Position numbers and translations under genes: made by a program. A stretch of 64,000 nt of DNA from Clostridium_AM sp900759715 (GTDB lineage: Bacteria > Bacillota > Clostridia > Clostridiales > Clostridiaceae), in NCBI GenBank assembly GCA_900759715.1, contig CAAEXF010000058.1:1-64000 (forward strand), given 5' to 3'. Shown piece after piece: positions 19,647-27,555 of the stretch; the stretch's first letter is position 1, and every line of letters begins with the position of its first letter. The notes beneath the pieces are model-generated. The model did no database searches. It had not been told where the DNA came from and saw only the letters and a list, made by a program, of their open reading frames with translations.

Positions 19647-19793
19647 TTATTCATTTGATTTTTTATAATTAGGGCAATGGCTGCTGCAGGAGCCACAATC
19701 ACAACTACCTGAACCTTTTTTCTTTAAGTTTCTATAGAATATGCAAACTGCAGCTATAACTATAATAGAGGTAACTATAATCTCTACTGCCAA
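19647..19793 (-). CDS. FeoB-associated Cys-rich membrane protein
   Basis: A 48-residue protein. A single N-terminal membrane helix (AVEIIVTSIIVIAAVCIFY) is followed by a basic stretch and a Cys-rich tail CDCGSCSSHC. This is the pattern of the FeoB_associated family, small proteins found next to feoB and thought to support ferrous iron uptake. GGAGG stands 8 bases before the TTG start I chose at 19793; another TTG is at 19799. The gene starts about 30 bases after the feoB stop, as the last gene of the feo operon. Confidence 0.8.
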   Translation of the reverse strand: MAVEIIVTSIIVIAAVCIFYRNLKKKGSGSCDCGSCSSHCPNYKKSNE

Positions 19794-19823
19794 TTCCAAC
19801 ACCTCCACAATTAATATTTAATC

Positions 19824-21584
19824 TTATAATAAAGAACCTATTCTAAATACTATAAAGGATACAATCCATGCAAGTACAAATTGATAAGTTAAGGAAAATG
19901 CAGCCATCTTTTTACCGTATTCTTTTTTCATGGTTGCAATAGCTGAAATACATGGAGTATATAGCAATACAAAAACTAAAAATGCATAAGCAGATAAAGG
20001 GGTAAATCCGTGCACCAAGGAAGTTTGTAGATTTCCTCCATAAATAACACCCATGCTGCTTAGAACTACTTCTTTAGCCATAAGACCTGTAAGTAAGGAA
20101 ACTGAATTTTGCCAAGTACCAAAGCCTAAAGGTGCAAATAATGGTGCTATAGCTCTACCAATAGAAGCTAAAATACTATTATTCATTTCAGTCATTCCAT
20201 GTAAATTAAAATTAGATAAAAACCAAATTATTACGGATATTGCAAATATTATACCTCCGGCTTTTTTCAAAAATCCTTTTCCTTTATCCCATGTATGAAT
20301 CATAACATGTTTAAACTCAGGCATTTTATACTCAGGAAGTTCTATTATAAAAGGTTCTTCTTCCTTTTTAAATAAAGTATTTTTAAATATTATACCTATT
20401 ATAAAAGATAAAAATATTCCTAAAACATAAAGCGATAACACTACAAGAGTTTCTTTTCCTGCAAAGAATACGGAAGTAAACATAGCATATACTGGAAGTC
20501 TTGCATTACAAGACATAAGCGGTGCTAAAAGCGCAGTAAGTTTCCTATCTTTTTCACTTTCAAGAGTCCTAGCAGACATTATTCCAGGCACTGAACATCC
20601 AAAACTAACTATTAGGGGAATAAATGCCTTTCCAGATAGTCCAGCTTTTCTCATTAATTTATCCATTATAAAAGCTGCTCTGGCCATATATCCACTATCT
20701 TCAAGAAATGATATTCCAAGAAAAAGAGCAAGTATGACAGGTAGGAATACTATTACAGAACCTACTCCTCCAACAATACCATCTATTAACAATGAGCTGA
20801 ACCAAGGGCTAGTACTAGATAACGCTTGATGTAAAAAAGGAACTATAGAATTATCTAGCAAATCGCTAAGCATATCTGCTATAGGTTGTCCCACCCAACT
20901 GAAGGTGAATTGAAAAATTAATGCTAATATCCCAAAGAAGATTGGATAGGCTAAAAATTTATTAAGCATAATTTTGTCTATTCTTTCAGTCATTGAAACT
21001 GAATCTGTTTTACTATAAGATAAACACTTGCTTAAGATACTACTTATGTAGCTATATGCTTCTTTCTCATCTTGAAATTGATAACCATTATCATTTGAAA
21101 GTTGTAAAAAATCGCTACCAATTAGCAAATTTTTCAACTCATCTATACCTTTGCCTTTGGAAGCTACTATAGGTAAAATCTTTACGTTTAGTTCCTTAGA
21201 TAGACAAGAATAATCAATTTTAATACCTTTAGACTCAGCTACATCTACCATATTAAGAACTAAAATTATAGGTTTATTAAATTCTTTAAGTTGAGTAGTT
21301 AAATATAAATTTCTTTCCAGGTTAGACGCATCAACTATATTTATAATTACGTCCGCATTTCCATCAAGTAAATAGTTTTTCGCAATTTTCTCTTCATTAG
21401 AATATGTGTCCATGGCATAAATACCAGGTAAATCTATTACCTTTATATTATTATTAACGAAACCTTCCTTCTTTTCTACTGTTACTCCGGCCCAGTTTCC
21501 TACATATTGGTTTGAACCAGTAAGAAGATTAAAAAGAGAAGTTTTACCCACGTTAGGGTTGCCAAGCAAAGCTGCTGTTATCAT
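19824..21584 (-). CDS. feoB: Ferrous iron transporter FeoB
   Basis: Membrane ferrous iron transporter of 586 residues. The N-terminal GTPase domain has G1 GNPNVGKT, G3 DLPGIYAMD and G4 NMVD. A helical GDP-dissociation-inhibitor-like segment follows, then the transport domain with two Gate motifs, including FGCSVPGIMSARTLES and LMSCNARLPVYA. It is shorter than E. coli FeoB (773 residues), within the range of clostridial proteins. GAAGGAGG precedes the ATG. It is in operon with feoA upstream and a small Cys-rich protein downstream. Confidence 0.96.
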   Translation of the reverse strand: MITAALLGNPNVGKTSLFNLLTGSNQYVGNWAGVTVEKKEGFVNNNIKVIDLPGIYAMDTYSNEEKIAKNYLLDGNADVIINIVDASNLERNLYLTTQLKEFNKPIILVLNMVDVAESKGIKIDYSCLSKELNVKILPIVASKGKGIDELKNLLIGSDFLQLSNDNGYQFQDEKEAYSYISSILSKCLSYSKTDSVSMTERIDKIMLNKFLAYPIFFGILALIFQFTFSWVGQPIADMLSDLLDNSIVPFLHQALSSTSPWFSSLLIDGIVGGVGSVIVFLPVILALFLGISFLEDSGYMARAAFIMDKLMRKAGLSGKAFIPLIVSFGCSVPGIMSARTLESEKDRKLTALLAPLMSCNARLPVYAMFTSVFFAGKETLVVLSLYVLGIFLSFIIGIIFKNTLFKKEEEPFIIELPEYKMPEFKHVMIHTWDKGKGFLKKAGGIIFAISVIIWFLSNFNLHGMTEMNNSILASIGRAIAPLFAPLGFGTWQNSVSLLTGLMAKEVVLSSMGVIYGGNLQTSLVHGFTPLSAYAFLVFVLLYTPCISAIATMKKEYGKKMAAFSLTYQFVLAWIVSFIVFRIGSLL

Positions 21585-21610
21585 TTAAGAACCTCCTTCA
21601 AAAATGTAAT

Positions 21611-21838
21611 TTAACGGGAATTTGTTATAAATATATTTTTAGCATCTTGTTTACGTATTGCTAAATCAAATCCTCTTAAGTTTATAATCAAAGGATCTCC
21701 AAAAGGTGCAACAGTCTTTAATGCAACCTCTGTTCCTTCTATACATCCTAAAGCAAGAAGTCTCTTAGCCAGTTTTTCATCTCCACTTATATTTTCAATT
21801 AAAGCTTTTTGTCCAGGTCTTAAATCACAAATACTCAT
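21611..21838 (-). CDS. feoA: Ferrous iron transport protein A
   Basis: Small SH3-like cytosolic protein (75 residues) that assists FeoB. The family pattern is clear: LRPGQKALIENISGDEKLAKRLLALG, then EGTEVALKTVAPFGDPLIINLRGFDLAIRK. GAGGTGG is correctly spaced for the ATG at 21838, better than the in-frame GTG at 21847. It is the first gene of the feo operon, just behind a Fur-like box. Confidence 0.93.
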   Translation of the reverse strand: MSICDLRPGQKALIENISGDEKLAKRLLALGCIEGTEVALKTVAPFGDPLIINLRGFDLAIRKQDAKNIFITNSR

Positions 21839-21849
21839 TTCTACCACCT

Positions 21850-21868
21850 CGTAATGAAAATCATTATC
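21850..21868. promoter_or_regulatory. Fur-like operator upstream of feoA
   Basis: CGTAATGAAAATCATTATC matches the 19-base Fur consensus GATAATGATAATCATTATC at 16 positions. It lies 12-30 bases before the feoA start. Iron-dependent repression of feo is expected. Confidence 0.8.
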
Positions 21869-22081
21869 AATTATTATAGATTAATAATATCATCTCTAGA
21901 AGCCTATGTCAATAACAACTAAAATATATGCTTAAGTTTTTATAAAATTATATTTTTTAAGATAAAATTTAATTTTTATTAAAAAATGTTTTAAATAAAT
22001 AGTTAAAAATTGAAGATATAAGGTATAGATAATGGTATAATATATGCTGCAACATCTAAACTTATATAGAAGAGGGATACA

Positions 22082-22471
22082 ATGATTTTAAAAAATACAG
22101 TATATAAAAATGGAGATTATATATACAAAAGTTCAGAAAAAAGATTTGCTAATAGAGCAGAATTTTATACAGATATATATTATCCTACAGTAAATAATAG
22201 AAGTGTTTATGAACAATATAAATTTGAAGGACCAATTATGAGAACTATAAATCTATCAAAAACTGGCATATTAATCGAAAGTAAGATAGCTTTACAAATA
22301 GGTGATTTTATTAATTTTACTTTAAAGATAGAAGATAATCCATCTTTCTGGTGTCTTGCAGAAGTAAAAAGATTTACCATTAAAGAATCCCTTTATTATA
22401 TAGGCTGTGAATTTATTTCATTAGATATGAATCAAATTAATATCATAGGAAGGTATATAGACAGCTATTAA
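22082..22471 (+). CDS. PilZ-domain protein, probable c-di-GMP receptor
   Basis: A 129-residue protein. The N-terminal RFANR fits the RxxxR motif, and NLSKTGILIES near residue 60 fits the D/NxSxxG motif, the two elements that hold cyclic di-GMP in PilZ domains. The remaining beta-rich segment (FINFTLKIEDNPSFWCLAEVKRF and YYIGCEFISLD) fits the barrel. No partner domain is present, so it would act by protein contact. AGAGGG precedes the ATG. It stands alone between feo and the S-box. Confidence 0.75.
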   Translation: MILKNTVYKNGDYIYKSSEKRFANRAEFYTDIYYPTVNNRSVYEQYKFEGPIMRTINLSKTGILIESKIALQIGDFINFTLKIEDNPSFWCLAEVKRFTIKESLYYIGCEFISLDMNQINIIGRYIDSY

Positions 22472-22524
22472 AGTATACTCATATTTATAATAACAGCAAC
22501 TCTTATGTTAACTAGCAGATGCTG

Positions 22525-22553
22525 TTGACATTGAATTTTTATACTGTTATAAT
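22525..22553 (+). promoter_or_regulatory. Promoter of the metNI transcript
   Basis: TTGACA (22525-22530), 17-base spacer, TATAAT (22548-22553). Confidence 0.85.
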
Positions 22554-22586
22554 GGTTAAAACAAAATAAAATATATAATCTAACTT

Positions 22587-22740
22587 ATCAAGAGTGGTGG
22601 AGGGACTGGCCCTATGAAGCCCAGCAACCGGTGTTACTTTTTTTGTAATACAACGGTGCTAATTCCTGCAGCGAAAGCTGGGAGATGAGAGGAATCTACG
22701 AATTTTGAGCTCGAGGTTTTCCTCGGGCTTTTATTTTTTT
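22587..22740 (+). promoter_or_regulatory. SAM-I (S-box) riboswitch with terminator
   Basis: A typical S-box: ATCAAGAGTGGTGGAGGGAC, GGCCCTATGAAGCCC, AGCAACCGG, then GGTGCTAATTCCTGCAGC and GAGATGAGAGG. It ends in a hairpin AGCTCGAGG/CCTCGGGCT with a T-run (22708-22740). Bound S-adenosylmethionine should terminate transcription before metNI. Confidence 0.95.
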
Positions 22741-22789
22741 ACCCATTAATATTTTTATGAAATGATTATTGTTTAAAGGAGGAAAAGTA

Positions 22790-23746
22790 GTGATAAAAAT
22801 TAGTGGAGTTAGTAAAAGTTTTTCTGAAAAAATGGTATTAAAAGATGTTACTTTAAATATAGAAGAGGGGGAGATATTTGGAATTATAGGTCATAGTGGT
22901 GCAGGTAAATCAACGCTGCTAAGATGTCTAAATGGATTAGAGTCATATGATACTGGAAGTATACAAGTAATGGACAAAGAAGTTAAGGAACTTGTGGAAA
23001 AAGAGCTTAGAGTTTTTAGAAAAAATTTAGGCATGATTTTTCAAAATTTCAACTTATTAAATAGAAAAAGTGTCTTTGACAATGTGGCGCTTCCATTAGA
23101 AGTTTGGGGTGTGGACAAAGTTGAGATAAGAAATAGAGTAGAGAGATTATTAAACTTAGTTGGCCTTGAGGACAAAATGAACAATATGCCCAGGGAGTTG
23201 AGTGGTGGACAGAAGCAAAGAGTAGCAATAGCAAGAGCGCTAGCTCTAAATCCTGAAATTTTACTTTGCGATGAAGCAACTTCAGCCCTTGATCCAAGCA
23301 CAACGAAATCTATACTACAACTTTTAAAAACTATAAATGAAAAGTTAAATATTACAATAGTCATAGTAACTCATCAGATGGAAGTAATAAAAGAAGTATG
23401 CAGTAAAATTGCAATTATGGATGCTGGTGAAGTAAAAACTGTGGGAGATGTAGAAGATTTATTTCTAAGACCAGATACCAACTTGAAAAAATTATTAGGC
23501 GAAGATAAAACTCTTCCTCTTTCAGGACTAAACATAAGAATATTCTTTCCAAAAGAGATCAGTGAGCAAAGTATAATAACATCTATGGCAAGAGCTCTAG
23601 ATATAGATTTTTCAATAATATGGGGGAAATTAGAAAGGTTTAGAGATGATATACTTGGAAGCTTAGTAATAAATATTGATGAAAATGATAAGACGAAAAT
23701 CTGTGACTACTTAAACTCGAAATCTATAAATTGGGAGGTAGAATAA
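22790..23746 (+). CDS. metN: Methionine ABC transporter ATP-binding protein
   Basis: ATPase of a methionine importer (about 318 residues). Walker A is GHSGAGKST, the signature LSGGQKQRVAIARAL and Walker B ILLCDEATSALD. The C-terminal 75 residues form the NIL domain that senses methionine in MetN proteins. AAAGGAGG favours the GTG at 22790; a TTG at 22769 lies ahead of this ribosome site. It is under the S-box and abuts metI. No metQ binding protein gene follows. Confidence 0.93.
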   Translation: MIKISGVSKSFSEKMVLKDVTLNIEEGEIFGIIGHSGAGKSTLLRCLNGLESYDTGSIQVMDKEVKELVEKELRVFRKNLGMIFQNFNLLNRKSVFDNVALPLEVWGVDKVEIRNRVERLLNLVGLEDKMNNMPRELSGGQKQRVAIARALALNPEILLCDEATSALDPSTTKSILQLLKTINEKLNITIVIVTHQMEVIKEVCSKIAIMDAGEVKTVGDVEDLFLRPDTNLKKLLGEDKTLPLSGLNIRIFFPKEISEQSIITSMARALDIDFSIIWGKLERFRDDILGSLVINIDENDKTKICDYLNSKSINWEVE

Positions 23747-24391
23747 ATGTTATTTAATGAAATATTATTTCCTGCTTTGGCAGAAACTTTATATATGGTC
23801 TGTGTTTCTACTGTATTTGCAGTAATTCTAGGATTTATACCTGCAGTTTTGTTAATTTTAACACAAGATGGAGGTTTAAAACCAAATAAAGTAATTCATA
23901 AAGTACTTGATGTAGTTATAAATTTATTAAGATCATTTCCATTTATAATATTAATGATTGCAATATTTCCTTTTACAAAATTTATTGTAGGCAAAACAAT
24001 TGGTACCACAGCAGCAATAGTTCCATTAACAATTGCTTCAGCTCCTTTTGCAGCTAGAGTTATAGAATCTGCATTGAAAGAAGTTGATCCTGGCGTAATA
24101 GAAGCGGCAAAATCCTTTGGAAGCAGTAATTTTCAGATAATATTTAAGGTTATGCTTAAGGAAGCAATGCCATCTATAATACTTGGAATAACATTGACTG
24201 TAATAAGTGTAGTAGGTTATTCAGCTATGGCTGGAGCTATTGGAGGTGGCGGATTAGGCGATGTTGCCATAAAATATGGTTATTATAGATTTAAGACAGA
24301 TGTTATGATTTATACTGTAATAATGCTTATATTTTTGGTTCAAGCTTTTCAAAGCTTAGGAAATATGCTCTATAAAAAACTTATAAAATAG
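23747..24391 (+). CDS. metI: Methionine ABC transporter permease
   Basis: Five-helix permease of 214 residues. The EAA loop that docks on the ATPase is EAAKSFGSSNFQIIFKVMLKEAMPSI. The start codon follows the metN stop directly. A terminator 50 bases on ends the operon, so the solute-binding lipoprotein must come from another locus. Confidence 0.94.
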   Translation: MLFNEILFPALAETLYMVCVSTVFAVILGFIPAVLLILTQDGGLKPNKVIHKVLDVVINLLRSFPFIILMIAIFPFTKFIVGKTIGTTAAIVPLTIASAPFAARVIESALKEVDPGVIEAAKSFGSSNFQIIFKVMLKEAMPSIILGITLTVISVVGYSAMAGAIGGGGLGDVAIKYGYYRFKTDVMIYTVIMLIFLVQAFQSLGNMLYKKLIK

Positions 24392-24438
24392 AAGAAAACT
24401 TACATTAGGTAATATATCGGTAGTTACTGTATAAAATA

Positions 24439-24478
24439 AGCCTCAGATAGAATAATAATTTTATCTGGGGCTCATTTT
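24439..24478 (+). terminator. Terminator of metNI
   Basis: AGCCTCAGAT pairs with ATCTGGGGCT (24463-24472), followed by CATTTT. Confidence 0.75.
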
Positions 24479-24589
24479 AGACAAAGTTTTAATTAAAAAA
24501 ATTTATAGTTGGAATAATCTATTTTTAGGTGTAACATTATACTATATTGGCATATATTGATTTTAATAATATTATATATGGTTATTTTC

Positions 24590-24700
24590 GAGGAGGTTAA
24601 AGTCCTAAATGGACTTTAACGGGCAATTTGTGAGCGGAAGCGAAAATGTTAAGTTACCCAGTACCCGAAGGGAAACGAGCAAATTACCCAGTGTTTCGAC
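24590..24700 (+). repeat. Structured dispersed repeat, copy D (tail module)
   Basis: GTTAAAGTCC pairs with GGACTTTAAC. The next segment GGGCAATTTG can pair with CAAATTACCC about 70 bases on, enclosing GAGCGGAAGC and ACCCGAAGGG. Copy A has the same hairpin with TGCC/GGCA in place of GTCC/GGAC, a compensated change. The element ends next to the ribosome site of the HAD gene. Confidence 0.65.
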
Positions 24701-24718
24701 TAAAGGAAGGAGAAAAAC

Positions 24719-25444
24719 ATGAATATAGCAGCTTTTTTTGATATTGATGGAACTTTATATAGAGAAGGATTAATTGCTGAAGTTTTTAAAAAACTTGTAA
24801 AATATGAGGTAATACCTTCAGACAGATGGTATAAAGAAGTAAAGCCTGAGTATGAAAAATGGGATAAACGACAAGGAAACTATGATAATTATTTATTAAA
24901 GATGGCAGATATATATATAGAAGCAATAAAAGGTCTTCACAAATCACAAATAGAATTCATAGCACGAAATGTGGTATCTCAAAAAGGAGATAGGGTTTAT
25001 ACATTTACTAGAGATAGAATAAAATGGCATAAAGAAAGGGGTCATAAAGTAATAACTGTTTCTGGAAGCCCTGTAGAACTTGTTAGGGAAATGGCCATAA
25101 AACACGGTTTTGATGATTACAAGGGAGCAATATACTTGATGGATAAAGATGAAGTATATACTGGTGAGGTTCTTCCAATGTGGGATAGTGAAAGTAAACG
25201 AAAAGCTATTGATGAGTTACTAAAAAAATATAATATCGATATATCTCAAAGTTATGCATACGGTGACACAGCAGGAGATTTTTCAATGATGCAGATGGTT
25301 AAGTATCCTGTATGCGTAAATCCTACGCGAGAGATTTTAAAGAAGGTTTTAAATGATGAAGAAATTAAGAAAAGAGTACAAATCATAGTTGAAAGAAAAG
25401 ATGTAGTATATAATCTTAATGCAGATTGCATTGACATATTCTAA
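24719..25444 (+). CDS. HAD-superfamily phosphatase (IB type)
   Basis: A 241-residue haloacid-dehalogenase-fold phosphatase. Motif I FFDIDGTLY has the nucleophile and acid/base Asp pair. Motif II is VSGSP, and motif IV is GDTAGDFSMM. The helical cap lies between residues about 20 and 95. Overall order resembles the HAD-IB group that includes SerB- and CicA-like enzymes; substrate unknown. GGAAGGAG precedes the ATG. The structured repeat D lies immediately upstream and would be part of any mRNA leader starting before it. Confidence 0.85.
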   Translation: MNIAAFFDIDGTLYREGLIAEVFKKLVKYEVIPSDRWYKEVKPEYEKWDKRQGNYDNYLLKMADIYIEAIKGLHKSQIEFIARNVVSQKGDRVYTFTRDRIKWHKERGHKVITVSGSPVELVREMAIKHGFDDYKGAIYLMDKDEVYTGEVLPMWDSESKRKAIDELLKKYNIDISQSYAYGDTAGDFSMMQMVKYPVCVNPTREILKKVLNDEEIKKRVQIIVERKDVVYNLNADCIDIF

Positions 25445-25459
25445 TTTAAAGTATATTAT
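25431..25459 (+). promoter_or_regulatory. Promoter for the 25498 gene
   Basis: TTGACA (25431-25436), 17 bases, TATTAT (25454-25459). It overlaps the end of the HAD gene. Confidence 0.6.
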
Positions 25460-25497
25460 ATGTAATTTTATATGAAAAAGTGATATAATATAACGAC

Positions 25498-26208
25498 ATG
25501 GTAATTTGTACAATTAATTTAGAAAAGAGTGGTATAGTGATAGAAAGACATAATAGCATAGAGGTTGAAAAGCTAACTGAAGAAAATTCTTTAGTAATAA
25601 ATGAGAAAAACGATTTATACAAGGATGCCATTTTTTTTGACCTAGAGCATTATATTTATAAAAAACCAATTTGTGTAGGTGTTTTTGGTTGTTGTTATTA
25701 TGATGAGCAAAAGCAAAAGTTAGAAGTAACTCAATATATGATAGAAAATAAAATGGATGTAAAAAGCATATTATTTCTTGCAAAGGACTATTTTAATCTA
25801 ATGAGAACTAAATATAATAAAAAATACATTGTCACTTTTTCAGGTAATAATGATTTTACAGTAATTAATTATCTATTCCAAAAATACAACGTTGACTTGG
25901 CTATTGAAGAAGAATTTACCCAAATTGATCTGCAAAAGCAATATGAAAAAGAAAATAATACCTCTATAGGATTAAAGTCTTTAGAAAGACAATTTAATAT
26001 CTTTAGAGACACAGAAGTAATAAGTGGATCTAATCTAGCTAAGACTTTTAGTAAAATTATAAAAGATAATGACTATATAATTAGAATGCCTGAAGAGAAA
26101 AAAGAAAAAATTCTATTGTATAATGAACAGGACGTTGTAAGCTTATTTCATATATATACTAATTGGAATAATGCTTTCGACACTGAACTAGTGGCAATTA
26201 AAGAATAA
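25498..26208 (+). CDS. Diverged YprB-like RNase H-fold protein
   Basis: A 236-residue protein whose pattern repeats that of the exonuclease at 18302: IFFDLEHYIY (DxE), FSGNNDFTVINYLF in the second motif place, and LYNEQDVVSLFHIYTNW at the end with the Asp. This suggests the same RNase_H_2 fold with an intact acidic set, though the segments between are diverged. The ATG at 25498 lacks a ribosome site; a GTG at 25537 after AAAAGAG is an alternative start. Its function is not known. Confidence 0.6.
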   Translation: MVICTINLEKSGIVIERHNSIEVEKLTEENSLVINEKNDLYKDAIFFDLEHYIYKKPICVGVFGCCYYDEQKQKLEVTQYMIENKMDVKSILFLAKDYFNLMRTKYNKKYIVTFSGNNDFTVINYLFQKYNVDLAIEEEFTQIDLQKQYEKENNTSIGLKSLERQFNIFRDTEVISGSNLAKTFSKIIKDNDYIIRMPEEKKEKILLYNEQDVVSLFHIYTNWNNAFDTELVAIKE

Positions 26209-26259
26209 TTATATACTATATACGATTAATTTTGTATGGAGATAAGGGGTTTGATTAAA

Positions 26260-26955
26260 TTGTTTAAACCAATAAAAAGTACAAAGGTTTATGAGCAAGT
26301 AATAGAGCAAATTAAAAGTATGATTGTAGATGGCAATCTTAAAAAAGGGGATAAATTGCCTTCTGAAAGGGAGTTAGTTGAACACCTTCAAGTGAGCAGA
26401 ACTTCTATAAGAGAAGCCTTGAGAGCACTTCAAATTATAGGATTAATAGAATGTAGACAGGGCGAAGGTAATTATATACGAAATAATGTAGAAAATAGCT
26501 TGTTTGAACCTTTATCAATAATGTTTATGCTTCAGGAAAGTACTCCTGCTGAAATTATAGAGATTAGAAAAATCCTTGAAGTTGAAACTGCGGCACTTGC
26601 TGCTCAAAGGATTTCAAATGAGAAACTAGATGATATAGAAATATTAATAAAAGCATTTAAGGGTTCTAATAATGAAATGGACAATGTTAAAATAGATAAA
26701 AAGTTTCACTACGAAATAGCACAAGCTTCTAGAAATTTTTTGATTGTTAACATTTTAAATGCCATATCTTCTCTAATGGATTCATTCATAAAAGAAGCAA
26801 GAAAAAGAATACTTGTTGATGAAAATAATAGAGAGGTATTGTCTAAGCAGCATGAGGATATATATGAAGCTCTTAGAGCTCATAATTCAAAAAAAGCGGC
26901 AGAAGCTATGAAAAAGCATTTAGATTTTGCAAATGAATATTATAAAGATTTTTAA
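26260..26955 (+). CDS. FadR/LldR-type GntR-family regulator
   Basis: A 231-residue transcription factor. The winged helix (about residues 5-70) has the GntR signature DKLPSERELVEHLQVSRTSIREALRAL, followed by an all-helical FCD ligand domain (EIRKILEVETAALAAQRI ... HYEIAQASRN) in which His/Asp residues usually hold a metal and an organic acid. I chose the TTG at 26260: TAAGGGG lies before it and the resulting MFKPIKSTKVYEQV is the usual start. It faces the lactate operon, whose leader has two FadR-type sites, so it probably senses lactate. Confidence 0.88.
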   Translation: MFKPIKSTKVYEQVIEQIKSMIVDGNLKKGDKLPSERELVEHLQVSRTSIREALRALQIIGLIECRQGEGNYIRNNVENSLFEPLSIMFMLQESTPAEIIEIRKILEVETAALAAQRISNEKLDDIEILIKAFKGSNNEMDNVKIDKKFHYEIAQASRNFLIVNILNAISSLMDSFIKEARKRILVDENNREVLSKQHEDIYEALRAHNSKKAAEAMKKHLDFANEYYKDF

Positions 26956-26962
26956 AGTTTTT

Positions 26963-27006
26963 AAAAGGATATCAGTTTTTTAATAATAAACTGATATCCT
27001 TTTATT
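26963..27006 (+). terminator. Terminator after the LldR-like gene
   Basis: AAAAGGATATCAGTTT and AAACTGATATCCTTTT are perfect arms, with a T-rich end. Confidence 0.9.
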
Positions 27007-27009
27007 TAA

Positions 27010-27076
27010 GCCATCTGAAAGAAAATAACTAGTTAGTATTCTAGTCTATTTTACTTATTATTTTCTTTTAGATGGC
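27010..27076. repeat. 19-bp inverted repeat with nested hairpin
   Basis: The arm 27010-27028, starting GCCATCTGAAAG, pairs with 27058-27076 with one wobble. ACTAG/CTAGT lies inside the loop. No T-run follows. It may be a small non-autonomous element or a fold in a long leader. Confidence 0.5.
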
Positions 27077-27185
27077 CAATTGTAATTTATATAGGACATT
27101 TTTATAATAAAATATATTTTAACAATTCGAAATAATTGTTATTTTGATAACAATTATAGAAATATAATAAATAATATGATAATAT

Positions 27186-27220
27186 AACATTAGTGGTAAT
27201 ACCATACTACCACTAATGTT
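27186..27220. promoter_or_regulatory. Distal operator of the lactate operon
   Basis: AACATTAGTGGTA and TACCACTAATGTT are 13-base inverted arms. Inside is TGGTAATACCA (27194-27204), which fits the FadR-group pattern TNGTNNNACNA. It lies about 350 bases before the permease start. Confidence 0.65.
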
Positions 27221-27515
27221 TTCTAACATGAATTCAATTAAAGATACAGTATCAAAAATAAGTTTAACCCCTTAACAATCTGAAGCTTTAATTATTTAGT
27301 TAATAGTATTTTTAACATACCTGTTAATTTAATAACCTCACTTAATAGCTTCAGAGAATTTTTTTAAAATTTTAAAAAAATTTTTACTATAAATAATTAA
27401 AAATAAATACTGTCAGTATAACGTTTACAGAATTCTCCCCAATTTTAGAGACGATGTTAACGAAATAACTATTGTAGAAATAGTGTGAATATTATGCTAG
27501 AATCGAATCAATCAA

Positions 27516-27526
27516 TGGTCATACCA
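27516..27526. promoter_or_regulatory. Proximal operator of the lactate operon
   Basis: TGGTCATACCA, a palindrome matching the distal site, lies 30 bases before the permease ATG. The stretch between the two sites (27221-27515) has no gene; it contains TCTGAAGCT and AGCTTCAGA (27279-27356) as an inverted pair. Confidence 0.65.
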
Positions 27527-27555
27527 TATTACCTATTTCTATTGGGGGGATAAAA

